Shown here one piece after another: positions 35,917 through 46,032 of a stretch of DNA of 64,000 nt (position 1 is the stretch's first letter; every line of letters begins with the position of its first letter). Below the pieces are notes generated by a model. That model was not told the DNA's origin, searched no databases, and saw only the letters and a list, made by a program, of their open reading frames with translations. Position numbers and translations under genes: made by a program. Source of the DNA: Ailanthus altissimus (taxonomy: Eukaryota; Streptophyta; Magnoliopsida; Sapindales; Simaroubaceae); assembly GCA_946807835.1 (NCBI GenBank), contig OX327693.1, positions 5,473,501 to 5,537,500 of the forward strand, given 5' to 3'.

Positions 35917-38854
35917 ATAACATCCTCTGCTTATACCTTTGAAATTCCAATCTTCATCCTTTTCCTCTACTTTGTTTTTCATCGTTTTTCATCCCTAGAT
36001 GTGTCTCCTTTACTTTGATCATTGTAAGACTATATTTGACTTTTTTTGGGTCTAAATTTCAATGCCATAGTTTTTTTTTTTTTTGCCCCAAAATAATTCA
36101 ATACAAAAAAAAATATGCTGAACGTTTTGGTATATGGTATGCTTATTTTTTTTCTTATACATTTCTCACCCTTTTCAATGAGAGACATAAATAATGCAAT
36201 TATAAATCTCATGAAAAGTTCTAACCTAGTGTAGATAACATTGACAACATGCTTCACACATGCAAATCAGATAAAAAAAATTGGTGTTTTTAGTAGTGAA
36301 CGGGTGAGTAATGCATAAGAACCTATGCAACTCAGATTAGTGTTAACATATTTATATATGTAAGAAATGCAGGCTAATTATTAGATAAATGATAGAAATC
36401 GAATATTGCTCTGTGATTTTTCAAAACCAAGTGAAATATATATATATATATATAATGATTTAAATAAATATCAATAATTAAATAAATTTTAAAAAATTCA
36501 TCAATGTATAAAAAATGCGAATGCCAAAAGATTTTATTAAATTCAATTGATGACATCCTTTCCTCGTACAAAATTTTTATATATCATATGTCAAATGCAA
36601 AACTATACCAAACTCTCATGGGCAATTCCTAGGATAAATTGCTCATTGTTCAATAAATAATGTTGCATGTCTTTTGCATTTGTTTGAGTGGCTAGTAGAG
36701 AGCTTATAGTGTATTATTTTTCTATTAAAATAGAGATCTTGAGTTCAAATCTCTCTCCCATGTTTAGAAACTAAAAAATTGTGTTTTTAGTCGAAATCCT
36801 AAGTTTGAATCCTCTCTCTCATGTTAAAAGAAAAAATGTTGTGTATCTTTTAAATAAATAATTTTGTGCTGTTATATATTCGATCTTATGAAAAATTTAT
36901 TTTTTAAAATTAATATGGATTAAAAATTGAGAGTCCTAACTCAAATAGCTCTCCTCAAACTAAAAATTAAATGTAAAACAAATTGTGTTTAATAATTAAG
37001 TCATTTTTCCCCTTGGTCGTTAGGATTGGGCAAATATTAGGTTCGGTTCAAGTTAGAATTGAACCAAACTTAATCTGATCAGTTCCAATTGGAATTGATC
37101 GATTGAACCCTAAGAAATGAATACAAACTAAATCAATTTGGTTTGGATTCAATTCACTAGTTCGATTTAATGGGTTTGAGATTTTTTCTTTTTCCAAATT
37201 TGGACTAAGTTTTTGCACTTTTGAGTTTAGGTTACTTAGGCTTAACGTGAGATTTAATAATTTTAGGCATATTTTAGGGTTTAAATTAATATTATTTTTT
37301 GTTATAATAAATTTTAATGACAATATTTTTAATATTTACACTAAATAAAAATGTAATTGTAAATTATAAATTTGAATTTAAATTAATTAATTCAATTGTA
37401 TTTTTAATTAATTTATATTCATGATAAAATTATTAATTATCCAATTGAGTAAATTAAAGTTAAAATTTAAATTATGCAATATTTAATTTATAATAAATAT
37501 TGATTTATATTTATGTGATAAATGATAAATCATCAATTATATAAAAAATTTAATTTTAATTTCAATTAATTTATATTATTCATGGGTTAAATCAATTCAT
37601 TCAATTAATTAATCATGAGATAAATCAATTATTTTGTATGATTTAGAGGATAAATTTATTAATTCAAATGACAATATTTTTTCCATAGTTACAAGAAGAG
37701 GGTTTTGGGTTGGAAATTTTTTTTTTTCTTTTTCAATGATGAAAAAAAATGGTTTTAGTGAGTGTTTTAGATACCTATAAAAGTGTACCTAGCACAAGAG
37801 CAGATACGTTATCCTTCTTCCAAACGAGATTAAATGCCCCTCTTATCCAAACGACTTGAAAATGAGATTTCAAATAACTATCCCATGGAAAAGCACCAAA
37901 AAGAAAAAAATAACTAACCTTAATTTTGCTCAAATAAAGAACATAATTTTAAATTTCTAATTTAACTAAAATGGAAAGATATGATTGAAATAAGTAAAGA
38001 CTAACAAAATAAATTCAACCAAAATATCAAATATAAAATAATTCAAATAAAAATAAAATTCCTAATTATATCCTACATTAGAAATACTTTTAACAGGGGA
38101 ACAGAGTTTGCTTAGTCTGAAGCAGTTAATAGAATGAATCAAATTGGCCAGGGATGCAGGTATTTCCCCTTTGATGTTGAGTTAGATTCACTCTTGGGGA
38201 AATGAAATCTGTTCAGCAAAACAGAGTACGCGTGGGGGTATATCTGACATTAGAAAAACCTAACCAAATAGAATGAGCATTATCTAGTCAAAGCGTGTGT
38301 CCAGAGTCTGCAATGTTGCAGCTCATAATTTAACTAAGCTTTCTCTTTCTTGTTCAGTGTCTCTTGTATTCCGGCAAAACTGTCACGATTATTTAATGAA
38401 GTTCGGAGGAAGAAAAAAAGAAAAATAAGCCCGCCTACAAATGGTTGAGCCTCTTCCCATTACATCCATAACACCACACCAACAACAAAGCTGTAATCAT
38501 GTTATCAGATGAATTTCCAACTTAATCTATCCACCAACTTAAGCCTACCGCCCTTAAAAGTTAATTGCCTGAATCTATTATGTTTCTCAAATATCATTTT
38601 TTTTTGTTTCATTAGAAAGATTGGAAATAAATCCCAGAATATGCATAAATTGCAGGACACAATAATATTATAAATGATTAACATATTAAACTATACAAGG
38701 ATTAAGTCTTACACATCACCTAACTTTTTCACATGGATCAGATAGGACTGGGACAAAAATCTCTTGCACAACAGCTGCTGCAACCATAAGATAGTATATC
38801 AATTAACTCTCGACTTCTGTTGATTATTAATCGTGCCGGTGTCATGGCGGGGCT
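35917..38854. other. AT-rich intergenic DNA
   Basis: No gene is seen. It contains a short (TA)n near 36438-36452 and a possible pol-III-like sequence at ~36690-36850. Around 37030-37170 is a patch with repeated GAACC/GGTTC words in both orientations. From about 38230 it resembles the flank of three-TM gene 1. Confidence 0.4.
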
Positions 38855-39343
38855 TCAGTTGCGGATCCTTCTAAATATTTTGAATAAATATCTGTAGACA
38901 AAGAAGGAATCAGCTCCGTCATCATTCAGCTCCCACAACTTGAAACCCCAAGAAACCAGCAGCCTGTCAATCTCTAAGAACAAGGCACAAGCCAGAATTG
39001 ATAAAGTTGATGCCATGCAAATCCCAGAAATTCTGAAATAAAACCTCCCTAACCAGAGCTCCTGTCCGATCAACAACGCAGCAAATGCCGCGGCGAAGGA
39101 TAGCATGACCGAAAGCACAAGGGCGTGAAACATTGATGGGTGTGCCGCAAATATGAAACCCGGAACAGAATTCCCATCGACGTATTGATGAGGAAGAAAC
39201 AAGATAAGTAAACCAATTGAGAGGCATAAATACAAAATAAAAACTAATAACTGATGTTGGGATTCTTTGCTTGAAGAGATGTGTGAAGAATTGTTATCTA
39301 GGAGGGTTTTGGACACCATCTTCTTATGATAACCATGTTTCAT
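38855..39343 (-). CDS. Three-TM membrane protein, copy 2
   Basis: Single-exon, 162 codons from 39343. The inner Met at 39319 (154 residues) aligns with the other copies and is the likelier start. It is a paralogue of the genes at 20310-20798 and 48022-48537, with the same three hydrophobic segments and the motifs YVDGNSVP, HPSMFHALVLS, STLSILACALFLEIDRLLVS, WGFKLWELNDDGADSFFVYR. It keeps an open frame although its divergent partner, SAT-like 2, is broken, which suggests it can function on its own. The C-terminus is basic (FRRIRN). Function unknown. Confidence 0.72.
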   Translation of the reverse strand: MKHGYHKKMVSKTLLDNNSSHISSSKESQHQLLVFILYLCLSIGLLILFLPHQYVDGNSVPGFIFAAHPSMFHALVLSVMLSFAAAFAALLIGQELWLGRFYFRISGICMASTLSILACALFLEIDRLLVSWGFKLWELNDDGADSFFVYRYLFKIFRRIRN

Positions 39344-39656
39344 TTTAATTTAGATCTGCCGAAGATAACAAATTTGCGGCTGGTTTTGCTTTTGTATGTG
39401 TATTGTGAACCTGAACCTTCTACATTAGATTGGGGATGGGAAGGGAATGGGGGAGGGGGGGAGAAAGGTAAAACTTTTCTCTTTACGCTTTCACTAGCTG
39501 CCTTGACACGCAAACTTTTATATATAAATAACAAGGCCCCACGCGGAAACTCAGGCATTCGCAATATGAATTCAAGAATTAAAACAAGAGGATTCATCAA
39601 ATTAACGACACAATTGCTTTTTGCTTCTTTCTACTTTTCCTCCGTCTCATTTACAG
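39344..39656. promoter_or_regulatory. Remaining promoter between three-TM 2 and SAT-like 2
   Basis: Removing the inserted LTR leaves about 350 bases between the two start codons, close to the ~395 bases in the intact pair. The natural shared promoter therefore appears split at 39656, with only ~35 bases left on the SAT-like side. Confidence 0.5.
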
Positions 39657-40329
39657 TGTGAGAATATTGGTTAAAAGTCATTAGAATATAATTTGGGGAT
39701 CAAGTCAAGTGTGTAGGGTGCACACAAATCGAAGACAGATGTGAAAGAAGGCGAAAAACAAGAAGGCATATTATGCGACCAGCACCGCAGCGCTCAGCAG
39801 AAACGAGCCAGCGCTGGACGCGGGAACAATATCCCGAAATTAGAAAACTTTCTAATTTCGTCTCCTACTTGTTCTAGAACTCCCTAATACGACTTCCACA
39901 CGTATAGAAAAAAACTTAGGACGTCTCAAGGCCTATATAAAGGCTATCAATTAGCTTGTAAACACATCTTGACAATCTTTGTGATCAAGTTAGTGAGATT
40001 TTTCTGATCTTAGACATATCTTGGTGATCAACAATAATCTTAGTGGTTCTTCTTAGTGGTTCTTTGTGAGAGAAAACCCCTAGAGAGTAAGAGAGAGTTT
40101 TCTTTGTGATCTTTCTTATAATAGGCATACTTTGTGGTTGCCTTGTGATTCATAATAAAAGAAGAGTGTGATCTTGATCCGCCGTGGACGTAGGCAAGTT
40201 GCTGAACCACGTAATTTTTTGTGTATTCTTCTTCTACCCTTTCTCTCTTTTATTTCTTAATAACTTGTTCTGCATTATTATATTACTTGGGTGAATTATT
40301 TAACTTGTTTGTGTGCTTCCGCTTCAACA
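39657..40329 (+). repeat. Solo LTR, family S, copy 1
   Basis: 673 bases, TGTGAGAATATTGG.. to ..CGCTTCAACA, flanked by TACAG (39652-39656) and CACAG (40330-40334), a 4-of-5 target duplication. It contains a TATATAAAGG promoter-like motif near 39935 and is about three-quarters identical to 43058-43732 by eye. It contains no coding region. Confidence 0.75.
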
Positions 40330-40364
40330 CACAGTAAAGGTCAAGTTCTAATATTGATCGATCA

Positions 40365-42888
40365 ATGGCCGCCGCTGTCGAAACTTCAAAGATCGGACTG
40401 GCGAATGGTTGGAATCCAACTAATTTTGGCAGGTAGCTCCGTTTCTATTTACCACATGGCAATATTTGAAGGATCTCGACAATGATTCCGTCCTGGGAGA
40501 TAATTCATTAGAGTCTACTAGCAAATTACCTGGCGTGCGTGTTGGGCAACTCCATGGTTTCGAGGTATACCCTCTTTCCACTGTTCAAGAGGAGTTTTAG
40601 TGAAGATGTTGATTTTAGATATGATCTCAGAGCTGTCAGTGAAGATTCTCCCACTACCGGTAGTTATGCCCACACTATGCTATACTCTCAGTGCTTTTTA
40701 GCATTAGTAGCTCATAAAGTAGCTCGTAGATTATGTCTAGAGGGCAGGAAAGAAATGGCGATATTTATCCAAAAACGTGTCTCCGATGTTTTTGGAGTGG
40801 ACATCCTTCCTGAAGAGAAAATTAAACGCTGGAAACTGATTGATATTGCAACTGGTGTTTTTGATGGATATACTGTTATTGGAAACAATGTTTCCGTTTT
40901 GCAGGGAAAAGTTCATGTTTCCGCCAACAGATTTCTTGCTGCCGAAGGGGATAACCATGGAGCAAATGTTGTTAGAGAGAGGCTCAATGAACTTTATAAA
41001 GCATGTTGCACTTTGTCTGATTACTGTTGTCCTACAGTTGGGGAAGATGGTGTTACAAAGAAGCAAAGCATGCTTGATGTTATAGCAACTGATTTCAGAA
41101 GCCCTCTACTGCGTGGCAGAGAGAGCTCTCTTACTCAAGATTCACACACATTTGACTCTGATCAATCAGTGACTGCTGATGCCCAAGATGAACTCAGTAT
41201 TTGCAAAGCTTTTAAGGGATTTGAAGAAGATGATTCTAGGTTGGAAATTCGAATGGAAGCTCAATCAGGAGCTGAAAGCATGCCTTTTCTGAAGGATCAC
41301 TATAATGACTCCATTCCGACAGATGATGCATTAGAATCTGCGCTAGCAAACCGCCTGGCGAAGGCATTGGGCAACACCAGGGTTTCAAGCGATTCACTCT
41401 ATCAACATTTTAAGGTCAATTTTACTGAAGATGGTGATATCAGGTGGGCAATTAGAGAAGATGTAAGAGCTGTAAGTGAACTTTATGCCCCTACCAATAG
41501 TTATGGCTGTCCTTTGCTATGCTTCTCAGGGGTTTTTAGCATTAGAAGCTCATAGACTGGCTCATAAATTCTGGTCTGAGGGCCACAAAGCCATGGCGCT
41601 ATTTATCCAGGATCGTGTTTCTGATGTTTTAGCAGTGAATATCCTTCCTGAAGAGAAAATTAAACGCTGGATGCTGATTGGTAGCGGAACTGGCGTTTTT
41701 GATGGGAACACTATTGTAGGAAACAATGTTACTATTTTTTGTGGAAAAGTCCATATTTGTGACCCAAGAAAGCTCGCGGTGGAAGATGATGACCGTCTAC
41801 CAAATGTTATTAAACAGAGGCTCTCCCAACATTCAATTCGCAAAATTCTTGATGTTGTTAGAAAGTCGCAATGCTTCTTGCCACTTGACGTTGAAGCAAC
41901 TGATTTTGGAAGCCAGATGCATGACAGGGAGAGCTCTCGAGGCTGTGGTGTTGGGTCGTTGGCCCCAGTTGATCAAGCTGATCATGTAACTTAAGTTGTT
42001 ACCTCCGAGACGGCTGGACTGAAAGACAGTGTTAATATTGAAGAGTGGCTTGTTGATGAGGAGTCTTCGTTATCATCAGCATCATCCCAAATTCCACAAA
42101 AGAATCACCTTAAATGGGCAGATTCAGCAAGTTTGATTGATCCGCCATATCAGATCTCTGCAATAATTCCTGCAGCTAAACATGGGGCAGATGTTTCTTC
42201 AGGATTCCATCATGAATATGTGATGGAATATCATTTTGTGTCGCCTGGAGGGAAGAGCTCTCAAGACAGCAGTGTTCAGCTGGTCCAAGCTGATCCTGAG
42301 TCTTCTAATTCAGTCGAGCTTCCCCTAACAGTGTGGAACAACACATTATCTGTTGCTGATAACAGCACAAGGGCCTCCTCTCTGCCTGGAGATAGTGGAG
42401 ACGGTGACCAACAGCCACCACCGGAGCAATCACCGATAGATATTGAGAGCGGAGAGCCATCTCGTCCTGCTGGACATACAGACGAAGCAATGCTCATACT
42501 TTCTAGTGTTGCCAAGACATGTCTCGTTATCAGTGGCAGTGTGGGTATTGCGTCGCGGACAATTCGGCTTACCACAAATATACATTTATCCGGCAATGTG
42601 AGCCGCCTCTTGGCCTTGGCGGATGCTTTGAGTGTAGCTGGGTTTTCTCTTTGTTTGGCTTGTTACATTTCACAGTAGCTTAATCGCACAGCTGAACTGC
42701 CACAGCTTAACCGCACTGCTAAACTGGCCACTCGAGTGCTGACAGCTGCAGGATGTATTTTCACAGCTTGTGGATTCTTATCAATCATGGGGACACAGTT
42801 TCCTGAAGATATGATGGTATGGTTGACTTGTCTTACCTACTTGATCCCCATTTCTATTATACCTTTTCTCTTTAAGAATTCAGCCTAA
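40365..42888 (+). pseudogene. SAT-like / 4-TM fusion pseudogene with two SAT-like domains, copy 2
   Basis: Paralogue of 21194-22861. From ATG 40365 the frame stops at 40434, and pieces then appear in a second frame (~40457, LKDLDNDSV) and the first again (40539-41555). Domain 1 (~40560-40940) ends KLIDIATGVFDGYTVIGNN. After a linker, domain 2 (~41270-41760) begins LKDHYNDSIPTDDALESALANRLAK and ends MLIGSGTGVFDGNTIVGNN, with a frameshift near 41500. In-frame stops occur at 41992 and 42676, the latter CAG to TAG by comparison with copy 1. The linker is Pro/Gln-rich, and the four-TM tail ends FLFKNSA at 42886. The catalytic His is Ile in domain 1 and Ser in domain 2. The tandem domain arrangement, absent from copy 1, arose before or during decay. 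Confidence 0.88.
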
Positions 42889-43057
42889 TTATGGCTGTCT
42901 TTCCGCGATTGATCAATACTAGATATAATAATTTAAGATGTTTCCATTGAAAATTTGATGTATAAACTAAACAAAACATAATTATAGTTGTGATTGTTTG
43001 AATTAATAGCATTGTTTTCCTACTGTGTGCTGCAAGTTTGTATGATTGATTAGTGTT
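42889..43057. other. 3' flank of SAT-like 2
   Basis: Similar to the DNA after 22861, including CATTGTTTTCCTACTGTxTG. Similarity ends where the family S LTR starts. Confidence 0.6.
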
Positions 43058-43732
43058 TGTTGTAGTCATAAGGAAGTTGATTAGAAATTATTATAATATG
43101 ATTTGGAGAAGAAATACGTTGAATGCACGAAGAAGTAAGACAAATACAAAAGGAGGTGAATGGAGAAGGCGCAACTGTCCAAACCTAGCACTGCGGAGCT
43201 CACAAGCTGAGACTACAGCACTGTAGCGTTAGGCGCGATTCGAAGCAGCGCCGCGACGCTGGTGCGGGAAAATTGTTTCCCGTTTTAGTTTCTCTCGTAA
43301 TTGTTTCAAGTCTTTTTAAAATAACTCCCACACGTTCAGGATTAACCTAAGTCATTCTAAAACCTATATAAAAATCCTCTATTGGCTTATAAATACATCT
43401 TTATGATTATTTTGATCTTTTTGTGAGAACTTGAGTGACCTTTGTGATTCTAAAATAAACTTAGTAATTTTTTGTGAGAGAAACACTTAGTTTGTAAGAG
43501 AGAATTATGTTCTTTATGAGTTCTTTTTTGTAGAATGCATAATTAGTGAGTGCTTTGTAATTTAATAATAAAAGAGTATGATCTTGATTCGCTATGGACA
43601 TAGGTAAGTTATCGAACCACGTAAATTTTGTATATTTTTTTTTCTACTTTCTCTCTATAATTTTTTTAATTGTTTGATTACTACATCATATACTTTAAGT
43701 TTATTACTTGTTTGATTGCTTCTACTTCAACA
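43058..43732 (+). repeat. Solo LTR, family S, copy 2
   Basis: 675 bases, TGTTGTAGTCATAAGG.. to ..CTACTTCAACA, same orientation as copy 1 and nearly the same length. The flanks (GTGTT / GTAAT) do not form a target duplication. Shared sequence includes CCACACGT, AAACCTATATAAA and GTGATCTTGAT-type segments. Confidence 0.7.
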
Positions 43733-43855
43733 GTAATTTTTTTATTGGTGTCTCTTACTTTATAGAGGAAGACAAGTTTATTTACATAAGTCTCATTTTC
43801 AATACAACTGCCATTTCATAAGCTTACATAAATACACACAACTCAAATTAGTTTT
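43733..43855. other. Short spacer
   Basis: Non-coding DNA between the LTR and the duplicated 502-base block. Confidence 0.5.
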
Positions 43856-44357
43856 AACTTAATGAACGGTATATTTCCTGCAGTAGTTTTTGCAGTGAAT
43901 TCAATGCCTTAACTTAATATTTACCTACATCAATGTGATGATTTTAAACTCTAATTGCAGCTTTGAGTTGGTGAAAATTTTCATTTGAAAGTCTTTATGT
44001 GAACAAGTCAGCTAGTTATTGTTTTGACTTGTAAAATTGAAGCTGAACTTTACCTTCTTCAACTGCTTCTCTAAAGAAGTGATGCTTGAGTGCAATTTGT
44101 TTGTTTAAAATATGATGAATTAGATATTCTTACCCATTGTCATTGTTAATTTGTTGTCACAGAGTAGTGGTGTGCTTTATTCTTGTCTTCAATTATCTTC
44201 GTAAGCTATATTGTATGAGATGTTATCATTGATAATGCAACATACTATGCTTAAACTAAGGCCTCAGCAGCTAGCTGTTGCTACTTTAAACACCAAGAAA
44301 TTGCACCTGAGGCTAAAGAGAAAACGAAAATCTATTTGTGTTTTTCATATCATAAAC
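43856..44357. repeat. 502-base block, near-identical to 25119-25620
   Basis: Second copy of the Copia RNase H-derived block; see 25119-25620. Similarity stops sharply at CATAAAC (44357). Confidence 0.9.
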
Positions 44358-44789
44358 TGCACTTTTGAATGCTTCCAAAATTTGATTTCCATACCCAATG
44401 ATATCTTGAACATACCTCAGAACTCTCTTTTCATATTTAAGATGAACGTCATTTGCTATTTGTGAATCTTGACAGCAGGCTTCCTACAAACGTAACGATA
44501 GGCTTTGTTGTCGCAAGACACAACAGCTTTCCAACCAAACTTCTACGATAAGTTACATCTATTTCTTGCTTTTTGTATCTTGAATTTACTATATACTTTA
44601 CTTTTGGCAATTGTTTTTTTTTTTTTTTTTTGTTAATTGAATTAGGCACCAATCTGTCAAACCATTTCTTTCCACTGCAGCATCTTTAACCGTTGAAAGT
44701 CAAGTGCCTCAATCTCTTATGTTATAGCTTTCTTCTTCTTCAATGCAATTAAAATATTGAGAAAAAAATCAATAACAAATATTGAGAAA

Positions 44790-44972
44790 AAAAATCACCC
44801 CAAAAAAAATCACCCCAAATATGAGCACGATAAAAATATAACATGTCCATATTTGAGTACATTAAAAAAATATCGCGCCAAAATATGAGCGCTATAAAAA
44901 CTTATTACTCTCAAAATTTGGGTGCAATAAAAACTTATCACGTCCATATTTGAGTACAATAAAAATGTAATC
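44790..44972. repeat. Imperfect tandem repeat, ~40-base unit
   Basis: About four degenerate copies of a phrase of the form AAATATGAGCGCAATAAAAACTTA followed by a CACGTCCATATTTGAG segment. Confidence 0.65.
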
Positions 44973-45059
44973 TTTTTTTTAAATTTTATTATTCATTATC
45001 ATATTTTTATTTTATTTTTACTTATTATTATTTATAATAAATACTTTATTTTTATTTTG

Positions 45060-45440
45060 TATTAGTATTATATTTATTTTATATAATTAATTTATATTAT
45101 TTATTAACAATTTTATTTATATTTATATTTATCTAAATTTTAAGTTTGTATTTGTTTATTAAAATTATATTCATTTTATTTAATTATATTATTTGTTATT
45201 TATTTAAATTAATTATATAATTTATTTAGTTTAGTTTAACTACATATATATTTAAATTTTGTAATAACTGATTAAATTAAATAATTAACAAATAATATAA
45301 TCAAATAAAATAAATATAATTTTAATAAATAAATACAAATTTAAATTTGAATAAATATAATTTTAAATAAATAATATAAATTTATTATCTATAAAATAAA
45401 ATTATAAATAAATTAATTATAAAATAAAACTAAATTAAAT
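45060..45440. repeat. Long AT-rich inverted repeat
   Basis: Left arm ~45060-45215 and right arm ~45270-45440 are reverse complements with few mismatches. The best stretch, 45145-45207, pairs with ~45275-45340 (TTTGTATTTGTTTATTAAAA against TTTTAATAAATAAATACAAA). The loop is about 50-60 bases. Near-pure A+T makes chance pairing easier, but the length exceeds that expectation. It could be a foldback or MITE-type element; no target duplication was identified. Confidence 0.65.
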
Positions 45441-46032
45441 TATATTTTAAAAAATTACTGTATCATATACTGTTTTTGATACTACTAAAATAGTACAAAA
45501 ATATTTTTGTTTAAAAATAATTTGTTTGACTGAAAATATTTAAAAAAAATATTAAAATAGTTGCTAAAAAAAAGTTAAATCTCCTCAATTTTAGCTATTT
45601 TCAAAAAATTTCCATTATTATTATTATTGCAAACTTTCATTAGGGGTGCTCTATGGGTCCGGCTTGGACTTCATGATCCAATTTTAATTCAATTTAAGGC
45701 ACCTTTAATTGGAAAATCCGTGTAACAAAATCAATTTGGGCAAGGGGCTCACTCGTTTTTCATGATTTAGTAGCATTACAATATCACAATGGATGTACCA
45801 ATCCTCTTGTCAGAATATACCTACTAAATAACTTTGTATGGCAATCAGAATTCATAACCTTTTTCCATATCTATTTCTATTTCACGAATAATTACCTCTT
45901 TCTAATGCAAGTCCAGATACCATGAATACAAGATCCGGTGATGTTCTTCTAACAAACGGATTTTTCTCTCCTTCTTTTTGGTGTGACTTTCTCCCATGCT
46001 CATCCAATTGCAAAGAAGTAAGTTGAAAAAAT

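Larger units (their letters stand above)
44358..46032. other. Intergenic DNA with tandem and inverted repeats
   Basis: No gene is seen. A possible antisense RNase H-like continuation occupies 44358-44530. The rest holds the short tandem repeat and AT-rich inverted repeat listed separately. Confidence 0.4.

Noticed and set aside
40365..43732. Gene-capturing retrotransposon carrying the SAT-like gene
   Set aside because: The outer flanks do not match, there is no primer site or polypurine tract, and native 3' flank sequence shared with copy 1 lies inside. Two separate solo LTR insertions explain it more simply.
44790..44972. CRISPR-like spaced repeats
   Set aside because: Units are degenerate and directly adjoining with no unique spacers, and the host is a plant nucleus.
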